Of a DNA stretch of 64,000 nucleotides, positions 44,953 through 53,733 are shown piece after piece. This stretch comes from CAVUFH01 sp963740835 (GTDB lineage Bacteria > Actinomycetota > Acidimicrobiia > IMCC26256 > PALSA-610), in contig CAVUFH010000003.1 of the NCBI GenBank assembly GCA_963740835.1, positions 1,364,001 to 1,428,000 on the forward strand, given 5' to 3'. Every line of letters begins with the position of its first letter. Within the stretch, counting starts at the first letter, position 1. The translations under genes were made by a program, and so were the position numbers. A model generated the notes under the pieces. The model saw nothing but the letters and a program-made list of their open reading frames with translations, had not been told where the DNA came from and ran no database searches.

Positions 44953-46533
44953 GTGGGGAAGCCGCAGGAGGCCGCGCCCGTCCGGTTGGCCGAGCTCGTC
45001 GCCGCGCTCTCGTTGGGCATCGATCTCGGTTTCGGGCAACCGATGGAGCACGTTTTGCGCCAGTGCCTGATCGCGCTGCGCCTGGCCGAGCAACTCGGTC
45101 TCGACGAACGCGAACGGGCCACGATCTACTACACCGCGCTGCTCGTCAACGTCGGTTGCCACGCCGACGCGCACGAACAGGCGAAGTGGTTCGGTGACGA
45201 CATCGCGCTCAAGGCGACGAAGTACGAGTACGAGCCGTTCAGCGCCCGTGACGTCGCGGGCATGGTCCGCATGATCGGCGCAGGCTCGACGCCGTTGCAC
45301 CGCGTGCGCACCGGACTCGATTTCGCGATCTCCGGGCGCCGCGAAGTAAGCAACATGCTGGCGCACCACGCCGGACTCGCGCGTGAGCTCGCCGCGCAAC
45401 TCCGCCTTCCCGAATCTGTGCTCGACGCGCTTGCCGGTTCGTACGAACGGTGGGACGGACGCGGTTGGCCCGGGAACGCGGCCGGTGACCGCATACCGAT
45501 CGCGTCGCGCGTCGTCCAGCTCGCGGAGTACGTCGAGGTCGCGCATCGGGTCGGGGGGAGCGACGCCGCAATCGCACTTGCCGAGCGCCGGCGCGCGACA
45601 CAGTTCGACCCGCTGCTCGTCGACACGCTCCGGCTCGACGCGGCCAAAATCCTGGGGCCGATCGACGACACGAGCTGGTGGGACGCCGTCATCGATGCCG
45701 AGCCCGCGCTGGCGATCGCGCTGTCCGAATCGCAGTGCGATGAGGCGCTGCGAGCGATCGGCCGCTTCGTCGACTTGAAGTCGCCGTGGACGATCGGCCA
45801 CTCCGGTGCGGTTGCCGACCTCGCAGCCGCCGCCGGCGGCCGGCTCGGGATGCCAGACGATGAGGTGCGCACGTTGTACCGAGCCGGGTTGGTCCACGAC
45901 TTCGGCCGGCTCGGCGTGTCGAACTCGATCTGGGACAAGCGCGGCCCGCTCGGCGCGGGCGAGTGGGAACGGGTGCGCATGCACCCATATTTCAGCGAGC
46001 GGATGCTGCGGCAGTCACCGACATTGGCGCCGCTCGCGAATGTGGCCGTCCAGCACCGCGAGCGCCTCGACGGTTCCGGTTATCCACGTGGCCTGCAGGG
46101 TGGGGCGATCTCGATGCCGGCACGGGCCTTGGGGGCCGCCGACGTCTACCAAGCGATGCGCGAGCCCCGGCCGTACCGCGAGCCGCGCCCCGCGGACGAC
46201 GCGGCCGCGGAGTTGCGCGCCGAGGTGCGGGCCGGGCGGCTCGACTCGGACGCGGTCGAGGCGGTGCTGGCGGTGGCGGGGCATCGGGTGGTGCGTCGAC
46301 GCGAGGGTCCGGCCGGACTGACGGCACGCGAGGTCGAGGTCCTGCGGTTGGTCGCACGCGGGTTGTCGAACAAGGAGATCGCGGCGCGTCTCTTCATCTC
46401 GCCCAAGACGGCGGGCAACCACATCGAGCACATCTACTCGAAGATCGGAACCTCGAACCGGGCCACCGCGAGCCTGTTCGCGATGCAACACGGGTTGCTG
46501 CCCGAAGAGGGATTGCCGAACGCGCGCGGCTGA
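44953..46533 (+). CDS. HD/HD-GYP-like protein with C-terminal LuxR DNA-binding domain
   Basis: The 526-residue protein has an N-terminal helical part with degenerate HD elements (YYTALLVNVGCHADAHEQ), and YERWDGRGWPG near residue 175. A HD-GYP-like segment follows: IGHSGAVADLAAAAGG, LVHDFGRLGVSN and QHRERLDGSGYPRGL. The protein ends with a LuxR HTH (LTAREVEVLRLVARGLSNKEIAARLFISPKTAGNHIEHIYSKIG). HD-GYP domains degrade cyclic di-GMP; fused to LuxR this may be a nucleotide-sensing regulator. GTG 44953 is chosen as it follows the upstream gap. Confidence 0.85.
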   Translation: MGKPQEAAPVRLAELVAALSLGIDLGFGQPMEHVLRQCLIALRLAEQLGLDERERATIYYTALLVNVGCHADAHEQAKWFGDDIALKATKYEYEPFSARDVAGMVRMIGAGSTPLHRVRTGLDFAISGRREVSNMLAHHAGLARELAAQLRLPESVLDALAGSYERWDGRGWPGNAAGDRIPIASRVVQLAEYVEVAHRVGGSDAAIALAERRRATQFDPLLVDTLRLDAAKILGPIDDTSWWDAVIDAEPALAIALSESQCDEALRAIGRFVDLKSPWTIGHSGAVADLAAAAGGRLGMPDDEVRTLYRAGLVHDFGRLGVSNSIWDKRGPLGAGEWERVRMHPYFSERMLRQSPTLAPLANVAVQHRERLDGSGYPRGLQGGAISMPARALGAADVYQAMREPRPYREPRPADDAAAELRAEVRAGRLDSDAVEAVLAVAGHRVVRRREGPAGLTAREVEVLRLVARGLSNKEIAARLFISPKTAGNHIEHIYSKIGTSNRATASLFAMQHGLLPEEGLPNARG

Positions 46534-46605
46534 CGCGACCGTCAGCCTGCCGACAGTTGCACTCGGATCGCGAAGTTCGCGCGCCCCCGAGCCGATGCGA
46601 ACGGC

Positions 46606-47442
46606 TCAGTCTTCGAACATCTCGACGGAGTCGGTGCTGACGCGTCCGGGGAACTCGGGCGCACGCCGTTCGAGGAACGCGGCGACGCCCTCGCGCGCGT
46701 CGGCCGAGCGCGAGCGGCTTGCGAGCCCGACCGACTCGGCGCGATGCGCGATCTCGGGAGTCTCCGCCGCGAGCATGCGCTGGAGGAGTTGTCGTGTCAT
46801 CGCCGCCGAAACCGGCGCCGTGTTGTCGGCGATCTCGCGCGCCAACTCGTACGCGGCCGGGAGCAACTCGTCGGGCGCGTGCAGCGAACGCACGAGCCCG
46901 GCGGCGAGCGCGGTCGGCACGTCGACGACGCGCCCAGTGAGCATCCATTCGCTCGCGATGCCGATGCCCACGACGCGCGGAAGGAACCAGCTGCTGCAGC
47001 CCTCAGGGATGATCCCGCGCCGCGTGAACACGAAGCCGTAGCGGGCGTCCGTGGACGCGAGGCGCACGTCCATCGGCAGCGTCATCGTCGCGCCCATGCC
47101 GACGGCGGCGCCGTTGACGGCCGCGATGATCGGCTTCTGCAACGTATGGATGCGTAGCGCCAGGATCCCGCCGCCGTCGCGCGGGATCTCGCCGCCTGTC
47201 CCGGCGCGCGTCGGTTCGAACGCCCGGGCGCCCCCGGAGATGTCGGCACCGGCGCAGAACGCCCGGCCCGAACCGGTGACGACGACCGCGCGCACGTCGT
47301 CGTCGGCATCGACCCGATCGAGAACCGCGAGGAACTCGCGCAGCGTCCCCGCCCGGAACGCATTGAGTTGTTCCGGACGCGAGAACGTAATCGTCGCGAC
47401 GTGGTCGGCGACGTCGTACAGAAGGTCTTGGAGCTCGGTCAG
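46606..47442 (-). CDS. Enoyl-CoA hydratase/isomerase, apparent CTG start
   Basis: The 278-residue crotonase-fold enzyme shows VATITFSRPEQLNAFRAGT, the oxyanion-hole GRAFCAGADISG and AAVNGAAVGMGATMTLPMD, with RRGIIPEGCSSWFLPRVVG. It would hydrate or isomerise a 2-enoyl-CoA in beta-oxidation. No ATG, GTG or TTG lies near the expected N-terminus; homology would begin at TELQDLLYDV, where a CTG at 47442 overlaps the thiolase stop as CTGA. Translational coupling from the thiolase could allow the non-AUG start. The alternative is an ATG changed to CTG. Confidence 0.85.
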   Translation of the reverse strand: MTELQDLLYDVADHVATITFSRPEQLNAFRAGTLREFLAVLDRVDADDDVRAVVVTGSGRAFCAGADISGGARAFEPTRAGTGGEIPRDGGGILALRIHTLQKPIIAAVNGAAVGMGATMTLPMDVRLASTDARYGFVFTRRGIIPEGCSSWFLPRVVGIGIASEWMLTGRVVDVPTALAAGLVRSLHAPDELLPAAYELAREIADNTAPVSAAMTRQLLQRMLAAETPEIAHRAESVGLASRSRSADAREGVAAFLERRAPEFPGRVSTDSVEMFED

Positions 47443-48635
47443 GCCGCGCGCTCGAGGATGTGCACCCCGCACGCCGAGCCGAGGCCGATGACGTGGGCGA
47501 GGCCGACGCGGGCACCTTCGATCTGACGGTCTCCTGCTTCGCCGCGGAGGTGGTAGCAGACCTCCCAGATGTTGGCGATGCCGGTCGCCGCGATCGGGTG
47601 ACCCTTCGACTCGAGACCGCCGGAGACGTTGACCGGGGTCGAGCCGTCGCGCCAGGTCGCACCGGATTCGAAGAAGTCGACGGCGCCGCCCTGCTCGCAC
47701 AGCATGAGGTTGTCGTAGTGGACGAGCTCGGCGGTGGCGAAGCAGTCGTGGAGCTCGACGAGGTCGAGGTCGGACGGGCCGATGCCCGCGGCTTCGTACG
47801 CTTGCTCGGCCACGCGCCGGGTGAGCGTGTTGACGTCCGGGAGCACCTGGCATGCCTCCTGCCACGGGTCGGTGGTGAGCACGGATGCCGAGACCTTCAC
47901 TGCGCGCCGCTGCTGCTCCAGGCTCAAGGTCTTCAACTTCGAGTCGGAGACGACAACCGCGGCCGCGGCACCGTCGCAGTTCGCTGAGCACATCGGCCGT
48001 GTATTCGGGTAGGCGATCATCACGTCGTTCATGATGTCGTCGAGGCTCATCTTCTTCGAGTACGCGGCGAGCGGGTTCAGCGTGGAATGCGAGTGGTTCT
48101 TCTCGGAGATCCGCGCGAACAGCTCGAAGCTGGTGCCGCCGTAGTTGTGGCCGTACTCCATACCGACCTGCGCGAACACGCCGGGCATGGTGTCGGTCCC
48201 GATGCGTCCGTCGACGGCCGCGACCGCGCCGTAGCGGCCGCGCGGCGTCCAATCGGTGTCCGCCGAACGCGCGCCACCAGAGAGCAAGCCCGCGCCCGCC
48301 AGCTTCTCGACGCCGACGGCGAGTCCCATGTCGCACTCGCCGGCCTTGATCGCCATGATCGCGGTGCGGAGCGCGGTGGCGCCGGTCGCGCACACGTTGG
48401 AGACGTTGTACACGGGGATGCCGGTCTGGCCGATCTGCTTCTGCAGCGCCTGACCGATGCCGAGACCGCCGCCCATGAGGTTGCCGGCCGCTAGCACGCC
48501 GATGTCCTTCATCGACACGCCGCCATCGGCGAGCGCGGCCTGCGCCGCCTCCGCGGCCAGGTCGACGGTGTCGAGCTCCGGGTGCTTCCCGAACTTCGTC
48601 ATGTAGATGCCGAGGATCCAGATGTCTTCAGACAT
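47439..48635 (-). CDS. Thiolase-family protein (SCP-x/acetyl-CoA acyltransferase-like)
   Basis: The 398-residue enzyme has the nucleophilic Cys82 in NVCATGATALR, GVEKLAGAGLLSGG and the catalytic His near residue 345 in GLESKGHPIAATG, with the final CGVHIL. It is of the SCP-x-like or lipid-transfer-associated thiolase class that usually needs a DUF35 OB-fold partner, and that partner is the gene just upstream. It would cleave a beta-ketoacyl-CoA or, in the Ltp2 subclass, an aldol. GGGAGAAG precedes the ATG. Confidence 0.93.
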   Translation of the reverse strand: MSEDIWILGIYMTKFGKHPELDTVDLAAEAAQAALADGGVSMKDIGVLAAGNLMGGGLGIGQALQKQIGQTGIPVYNVSNVCATGATALRTAIMAIKAGECDMGLAVGVEKLAGAGLLSGGARSADTDWTPRGRYGAVAAVDGRIGTDTMPGVFAQVGMEYGHNYGGTSFELFARISEKNHSHSTLNPLAAYSKKMSLDDIMNDVMIAYPNTRPMCSANCDGAAAAVVVSDSKLKTLSLEQQRRAVKVSASVLTTDPWQEACQVLPDVNTLTRRVAEQAYEAAGIGPSDLDLVELHDCFATAELVHYDNLMLCEQGGAVDFFESGATWRDGSTPVNVSGGLESKGHPIAATGIANIWEVCYHLRGEAGDRQIEGARVGLAHVIGLGSACGVHILERAA

Positions 48636-48647
48636 GTTCTTCTCCCG

Positions 48648-49046
48648 TTATGCCGAGATCGGCTCGAAGCCGAACCCGATCGCCTCGACACCCTTGCCAT
48701 CTGCGCCCAACGAATACGTCGCCAGGCGGACCTTCATCCCGAGCGCCACATGCTCCGGGTCCGGATCGATGTTCATCAGGTTGCCGCGCACGCTCGTGCC
48801 GTCACAGTCGACGACCGCCGCGACGAACGGCGTCGGGATGCCGGGCGCGGCGTGCGCCACGATCGTGAACGCGCGCACCTCGCCCTCCGGCACGACGTCT
48901 ACGTCCCGGAATTCGGTCGCGAAGCACGACGCGCAGGCGTTGCGCCGGTCGAAGTAGCGCGCGCCACACGCACTGCACTCATGCGCGCGCAGGTGCGGCG
49001 AATCGCCCAGCACCAGGTAGTCGACCAACGGAACCTGTTCACTCAT
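48648..49046 (-). CDS. DUF35 OB-fold/rubredoxin-like zinc-ribbon protein
   Basis: The 132-residue protein has a zinc ribbon (CSACGARYFDRRNACASC, Cys at about residues 24-42) and an OB-fold (VRAFTIVAHAAPGIPTPFVAAVVD, RGNLMNIDPDPEHVALGMKV). DUF35 proteins pair with thiolases as acyl-CoA-associated subunits. It is the first gene of a three-gene operon (DUF35, thiolase, enoyl-CoA hydratase). GGGAG precedes the ATG at 49046. Confidence 0.92.
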   Translation of the reverse strand: MSEQVPLVDYLVLGDSPHLRAHECSACGARYFDRRNACASCFATEFRDVDVVPEGEVRAFTIVAHAAPGIPTPFVAAVVDCDGTSVRGNLMNIDPDPEHVALGMKVRLATYSLGADGKGVEAIGFGFEPISA

Positions 49047-49064
49047 CCGGTGCTCCCACAGCCT

Positions 49065-49130
49065 GTCCGCCGCCGGCGGACATCCATCGTGCAGAGATCA
49101 TTTGTAGGACCCGGGAGCGTCGCGGCACAA
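49065..49130 (-). promoter_or_regulatory. Promoter and leader palindrome of the DUF35-thiolase operon
   Basis: On the minus strand TTGTGC (49125-49130) and TACAAA (49101-49106) are 18 bp apart, as a -35/-10 pair. Downstream, in the expected leader, a perfect 17-bp inverted repeat (GTCCGCC, GCC, GGCGGAC; 49065-49081) lies 18 nt before the start codon. It may be an operator or an RNA hairpin. The rest of the 390-bp gap to the ATPase gene holds no convincing gene. Confidence 0.5.
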
Positions 49131-49387
49131 GGCGGAGCGCCCGCGCCGAGCCGTCGGCCGGGCCGTGATGTGTGGATCCCCACCTATCGCGCTTGCCGCG
49201 CAGGCCGTCTTCGAACGATCGACGCGCGTTACCGTTGCGCACCACAGAGCGTGCGTAGCCCCATGGTCGCGCGCGGGGGCTCCGCCGAACGGCGGGACGA
49301 GGATGAACCACAGCAGCATGTCGTGCCGGTCGCGTTCGGCGGCGCGTCCGTCGCGATCGGTCTGCTCCTGCGGACCCGGCGCCGCGC

Positions 49388-49406
49388 TATACCCTAGGGG
49401 GGTATA
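49388..49406 (+). promoter_or_regulatory. CsoR-like copper operator before the metal ATPase
   Basis: TATACCC and GGGTATA flank a 5-bp centre, a perfect 7-5-7 inverted repeat. This GC-rich core with TATA flanks matches the known CsoR-family binding site (tACCC...GGGtA). It lies 30 bp before the ATPase ATG, so copper-responsive repression is inferred. No csoR gene is in the window. Confidence 0.7.
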
Positions 49407-49436
49407 CGCCCGACATCGCGGTGAAGGAAGGCGCGG

Positions 49437-51401
49437 ATGACACACGCTGGTCATGACGACCACGCCGAGATGTTCCGCCGGCGCTTCTGGTGGAGCCTGG
49501 TGCTGACCGTGCCGGTCGTCGTGACGAGCGACACGGTCATGGACTGGTTCGGCTACAAGCTGGACTTCCCGGGCATCGATCTCGTCGGACCGGTACTCGG
49601 CTCGATCATCTACTTCTGGGCCGGATGGCCCTTCCTCTCGGGTGGCGCGCACGAGCTCCGTACGCGCCGGCCCGGCATGATGCTGCTCATCGCGATGGCC
49701 ATCACGGTGGCGTACGCGGCGTCGATGGCAACGAGTCTCGGCTGGTTCGACCTCGAGTTCTGGTGGGAGCTCGCGGCGCTGATCTCCATCATGCTGCTCG
49801 GCCACTGGCAAGAGATGAAAGCGCTCGGCCAGGCGCAATCCGCGCTGGCCGCGCTGGCCGCGCTGCTTCCCGACGAAGCTGAGGTCGTGACGGCCGCCGG
49901 CGACGTCGTCACGGTCGCGATCGACCAGCTGCGGGTGGGTGAAGCCGTGCTGGTCCGGTCCGGATCCCGAGTACCGGCCGACGGCGAGATCGTCGACGGC
50001 GAAGCGGAGTTCGACGAGTCGACGATCACTGGTGAATCGCGGCCAGTCGTGAAAGGTCCGGGCGACCCGGTCGTCGCGGGCACCATCGCCACCGACTCGT
50101 CGGTACGCCTGCGCGTCACCGCGGTGGGCGACGAGACCGCGCTCGCAGGCATCCAGCGTCTGGTCGCGGACGCGCAGGCGTCGCACAGCCGCGCCCAGGC
50201 GCTGGCCGATCGGTTCGCGGCGCTGTTGTTCTACGTGGCGACCGGCACCGCGGTCATCACCTTCATCGTTTGGGCGTCGCTCGGAGACATCGACAACGCG
50301 GTGGTGCGGACCGTCACCGTGTTGGTCATCGCGTGCCCGCACGCATTGGGCCTCGCGATACCACTCGTGATCGCGATCTCGAGCGCGCTCGCGGCTCGCA
50401 ACGGGATCCTCATCAAGGATCGCCTCGCGTTGGAGCGCATGCGCACGATCGACGCGGTGCTGTTCGACAAGACGGGCACGCTCACCAAGGGTGAACACGC
50501 GGTCACCGGCGTGGCCGGCGCCGGTCGCTCCGAAGCCGAAGTGCTGCGTCTGGCCGGGGGCGTCGAGGCCGACAGTGAACATCCCCTTGCGCGCGCGATC
50601 GTGGCGGCCGCGAAGGAGCGCGGCGATGTCGCGCAGGCGTCCGAGTTCCGATCGATGACCGGCCGAGGTGTCGAGGCGACGATCGACGGGACGCGCGACG
50701 CCGTGGGCGGCCCGGTCCTGCTCCGCGAGCGCAGCGTCGAGGTCGACCGCCGCCTGCAATCCCGCATCGACGAGTGGACGCAACGCGGCGCCGCGGTGCT
50801 GTACCTGCTGCAGGGTGACGAAGTCATCGGCGCGCTCGCTCTCGAGGACCAGATCCGCCCGGAGGCGAGCGAGGCGATCGCGGCGTTGAAGCGACGCGGC
50901 AAGCGGGTCCTCATGATCACCGGTGATGCGCGGCAGGTGGCAGAAGCCGTCGGTCGCGACCTCGGCGTCGACGAGGTGCTGGCCGAGGTCCTCCCCGAGG
51001 ACAAGGGGGCCGAGGTCGCCGCGCTGCAAGCACGGGGCGTGACGGTCGCGATGGTCGGTGACGGTGTGAACGACGCGCCCGCGCTGGCCCGCGCCGACGT
51101 GGGCATCGCCATCGGCGCCGGTACCGACGTCGCGATGGAATCGGCTGGTGTCGTGCTGGCATCGAACGATCCGCGTGGCGTTGTAGCGACCATCCGCCTG
51201 TCGGCCGCGAGCTACCGCAAGATGGTGCAGAACCTCGCGTGGGCCGCCGGTTACAACATCGTCGCGTTGCCCGTGGCCGCCGGCGCGTTCCAGTGGGCGG
51301 GCATCACGATGCCGCCTGCGGTCGGCGCGCTCCTGATGAGCGTCTCGACGATCGTCGTCGCGCTCAACGCGCAGCTGTTGCGCCGGGTCGACCTGCGCTG
51401 A
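49437..51401 (+). CDS. Heavy-metal P-type ATPase, CPH (CopB-like) type
   Basis: The 654-residue pump has the P-type core: TGES at T198, the metal-transport CPH motif (IACPHALGL, C300), DKTGTLTKG with phospho-acceptor D344, the SEHPLA motif of heavy-metal pumps and MVGDGVNDAPALA. Metal-binding CxxC domains are absent. The N-terminus is a short His-containing MTHAGHDDHAEMF. CPH (not CPC) is characteristic of the CopB-like P1B-3 group, which moves copper. Ribosome site GGAAGG precedes the ATG, and a CsoR-like palindrome lies just before it. Confidence 0.93.
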   Translation: MTHAGHDDHAEMFRRRFWWSLVLTVPVVVTSDTVMDWFGYKLDFPGIDLVGPVLGSIIYFWAGWPFLSGGAHELRTRRPGMMLLIAMAITVAYAASMATSLGWFDLEFWWELAALISIMLLGHWQEMKALGQAQSALAALAALLPDEAEVVTAAGDVVTVAIDQLRVGEAVLVRSGSRVPADGEIVDGEAEFDESTITGESRPVVKGPGDPVVAGTIATDSSVRLRVTAVGDETALAGIQRLVADAQASHSRAQALADRFAALLFYVATGTAVITFIVWASLGDIDNAVVRTVTVLVIACPHALGLAIPLVIAISSALAARNGILIKDRLALERMRTIDAVLFDKTGTLTKGEHAVTGVAGAGRSEAEVLRLAGGVEADSEHPLARAIVAAAKERGDVAQASEFRSMTGRGVEATIDGTRDAVGGPVLLRERSVEVDRRLQSRIDEWTQRGAAVLYLLQGDEVIGALALEDQIRPEASEAIAALKRRGKRVLMITGDARQVAEAVGRDLGVDEVLAEVLPEDKGAEVAALQARGVTVAMVGDGVNDAPALARADVGIAIGAGTDVAMESAGVVLASNDPRGVVATIRLSAASYRKMVQNLAWAAGYNIVALPVAAGAFQWAGITMPPAVGALLMSVSTIVVALNAQLLRRVDLR

Positions 51402-51444
51402 AACGGTCGCGTGCCGTACGCGCGGCACACTCCAAGGAGGCGAG

Positions 51445-52620
51445 ATGTTCCTCACCGGTCGTCGACTCTTCACCGGCTGCACGTCCGACGTGGCCGACGA
51501 CTGGATGCTCGAGATCGACGACGGCCGAATCGTCGATGCCGGACCCTGCCACGCATCGATGCCGCGCGCCGGCGTCGTCGATCTCGGTGACGTCACGATC
51601 ATGCCGGGGCTGATCGATGCGCACCAGCATCTCGTGTTCGACGCGTCGAGCGATCCCGTCGCCCGGCTGCAAGCCGACGATGACGCGACACTGATATTGC
51701 GCATGCGACTGGCCGCGCAGCGCGCGCTCGCCGTCGGCATCACGACGATCCGGGACCTCGGCGACCGCAACTACTTGTCCCTCACGTTGCGAGACTGGTA
51801 CCGAGCCGGTGCCGAGGTCGGTCCACGCATTTTGGCGTCCGGGCCCCCGATCACGATCGCGAATGGTCACTGCTGGTTCCTCGGCGGCGTCGCCGAAGGT
51901 CCGGACGCGATCCGTGCCGCCGTGCGCGAGCGCGCCGCGCGCGGTGTCGACGTGATCAAGATCATGGCGAGCGGCGGCAACATGACGCCGACGCTCGGCC
52001 CGCACGAGTCGCAGTACGGCGAAACCGATCTCGCGGTCGCCCACGACGAAGCCCACGCCCACGACTTACCACTGGCGGTGCACGCCCACGGACCGCAAGC
52101 GATCGCCGACGCGCTCGCCGTCGGTGTGGACTCGATCGAGCACTGCACGTTCTTCAGTGCCGACGGCGTCGACGCCGATCCCGCCGTCCTCGAGCGGCTG
52201 GCGGGAAGCGCGTGCGCGCTCTCGATGACCGCCGCGCTCAAGCCGGGCGTCACGAGTGTGTATCCCGCCATGCAGCAACGGTTGCAAGCCATCTTCGCCA
52301 ACACCGCGACGCTGCACCGCGCCGGCGCCCGCATCGTGTGCAGCAGCGACGCCGGCGTCGGTCCGAACAAGCCGCACGACGTGCTTCCCTACGGTGTCTC
52401 GCGCTTCCTGCCGGCGATCGGGATGTCCAACGCCGAAGCGCTGCTCGCGACCACGGCCGTCGCGGCCGACGTGTGCGGGATCGGCTCGATCACCGGCACC
52501 CTCGAGCCCGGCAAGGACGCCGACATCCTCGCCGTCGCCGGCAACCCGCTCGAGGACCTCACCGCCATCCATGACGTCGCCGCGGTGTTCGTCCGGGGCA
52601 CCCGGATCCCGCTGATCTAA
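51445..52620 (+). CDS. Amidohydrolase family protein
   Basis: The 391-residue enzyme has the amidohydrolase metal-binding HxH in PGLIDAHQHLV, the probable bridging Lys in DVIKIMASGG, the His pair in LAVHAHGPQ and SIEHCTFF, and the Asp in IVCSSDAGVGPNKPHD. GGAGG just before the ATG gives a strong start. It belongs to the imidazolonepropionase/prolidase-like group that hydrolyses cyclic amides or similar bonds. It stands 43 bp after the metal ATPase. Confidence 0.9.
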   Translation: MFLTGRRLFTGCTSDVADDWMLEIDDGRIVDAGPCHASMPRAGVVDLGDVTIMPGLIDAHQHLVFDASSDPVARLQADDDATLILRMRLAAQRALAVGITTIRDLGDRNYLSLTLRDWYRAGAEVGPRILASGPPITIANGHCWFLGGVAEGPDAIRAAVRERAARGVDVIKIMASGGNMTPTLGPHESQYGETDLAVAHDEAHAHDLPLAVHAHGPQAIADALAVGVDSIEHCTFFSADGVDADPAVLERLAGSACALSMTAALKPGVTSVYPAMQQRLQAIFANTATLHRAGARIVCSSDAGVGPNKPHDVLPYGVSRFLPAIGMSNAEALLATTAVAADVCGIGSITGTLEPGKDADILAVAGNPLEDLTAIHDVAAVFVRGTRIPLI

Positions 52621-52691
52621 CCAGGAATGCCGCCGGCGCCGCCCGTGTTGCACCTCTGCTCGCGCTCAGAGGTGGAGGTCAGCACACGAAG

Positions 52692-53129
52692 ATGCAGTGC
52701 CGGCACTGTGGGGCAGAATTGGCGGCGGAACGGGCGGCGCTGGGTTACGACTATTGCACCGAGCAGGAGTGCGTCGACGTCTGCCTCAAAGCGCTGAACG
52801 TCGTCGCCGTGCACGTGAACAAGGCGTCGGACCAGTACGTCCTGCGCGAGCAGCTCGAGCTCCCGCAGCACAAGCCGACGCGCGCCATCGATCCCGGGTG
52901 GACGCCCTTGTTCACGCCCCGGTCCCGCCCCGAGCGCGGACGCCCGCGGTCGAAGACGACCCTGGAGCTGATCGACGAGCAGGAGGCCGACCTCGACGCC
53001 GCACTCGCGAGCGAGACCGACCCCCTGCGCCGCAACAAGTTGGTGAACGACTACAACGCGAAGCTGCGCCAGTTCGACATCCGGTACCGCCGGACCCGCC
53101 AGCGGCACCCGACTGACGAACGTCGCTGA
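52692..53129 (+). CDS. Small zinc-finger-like protein, hypothetical
   Basis: The 145-residue protein starts with MQCRHCGAELAAERA and a second Cys pair region (YDYCTEQECVDVCLKAL), a probable zinc site. The rest is a long, charged helical tail rich in Arg, Glu and Gln (LIDEQEADLDAALASETDPLRRNKL). I do not recognise a family. It is a plausible coding gene because the Cys pattern and length are coherent. Confidence 0.7.
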   Translation: MQCRHCGAELAAERAALGYDYCTEQECVDVCLKALNVVAVHVNKASDQYVLREQLELPQHKPTRAIDPGWTPLFTPRSRPERGRPRSKTTLELIDEQEADLDAALASETDPLRRNKLVNDYNAKLRQFDIRYRRTRQRHPTDERR

Positions 53130-53135
53130 CCGGCG

Positions 53136-53525
53136 TCAGGAGACGACGGTGTCGCGCCCGCCGTATGCGGCGAGTGCGTAGATCACCATGACCGCGATGA
53201 AGACGTAGATCAGCGACCAGATCGGGTAGTAGGGCAGCCAGGCCACCGCGCTGAGCGCGCCGATCGTGGCCGCGATGATGCCGATCCAGCGCGAGAACTG
53301 GCTGCCGTACAACACGCCGATGCCCGAGAGCACGAGGATCAGCCCGACGATCAGGTAGATCCAGCCGTAGGTCGTCAGGCTGTCGCCGAAGGTCGCGTCC
53401 TGCAGCCCCTGCGGCAGCTGGCCGTTGTAGCGGAACGCCCAGATCGCGTCGAAAATCCGCATGACGCCTTCGAAGATCAGGATGATCCCTGCGAAGGTCA
53501 CCCAGCCGGTACCGGTGTCGTCCAT
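53136..53525 (-). CDS. Four-helix membrane protein, DUF7144-like
   Basis: The 129-residue protein has four hydrophobic segments (about residues 8-26, 52-72, 80-98 and 104-122) and the text GWVTFAGIILIFEGVMRIFDAIWAFR common to small actinobacterial membrane proteins of this type. GGAG lies 7 nt before the ATG at 53525. The function is unknown. It is divergent from the SnoaL-like gene. Confidence 0.8.
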   Translation of the reverse strand: MDDTGTGWVTFAGIILIFEGVMRIFDAIWAFRYNGQLPQGLQDATFGDSLTTYGWIYLIVGLILVLSGIGVLYGSQFSRWIGIIAATIGALSAVAWLPYYPIWSLIYVFIAVMVIYALAAYGGRDTVVS

Positions 53526-53645
53526 CGTCGTGCTCCGTTCCCCCAGGAACTCGCTCGACCCGAATGGGCCGCGAGTGGTTTGTGCGATTGTGCCCCAGGC
53601 CCGTTCCCGATGCACGGACCCTGCATCCGGCGACCCGGAGACGAC

Positions 53646-53672
53646 CGGAAATGCAGTTTCCGTATCACGGAA
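53646..53672 (+). promoter_or_regulatory. Three alternating CGGAAA/TTTCCG half-sites before the SnoaL-amidohydrolase pair
   Basis: CGGAAA-N5-TTTCCG (53646-53662) is a perfect inverted repeat, and the shared TTCCGT pairs with ACGGAA across 3 bp (53658-53672). The element sits about 60 bp before the ATG at 53734, in the divergent region with the DUF7144-like gene. A regulator-binding role is inferred, perhaps by the TetR protein at 55.4 kb. Confidence 0.5.
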
Positions 53673-53733
53673 GTAGTGTTCACGGCGCCGGATCGTCCTG
53701 ACCGCCGGCCCGGAGCTCGACACGGGAGCACGC

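Noticed and set aside
49039..49311. 90-residue minus-strand frame in the gap before the metal ATPase
   Set aside because: It spans the predicted promoter and leader of the DUF35 gene and has no recognisable features, so it is taken as non-coding.
49098..51770. 890-residue minus-strand open frame over the metal ATPase
   Set aside because: It is antisense to a clear P-type ATPase and amidohydrolase, and its product is Arg/Asp/Gln-rich without family motifs. High G+C content makes long antisense frames common.
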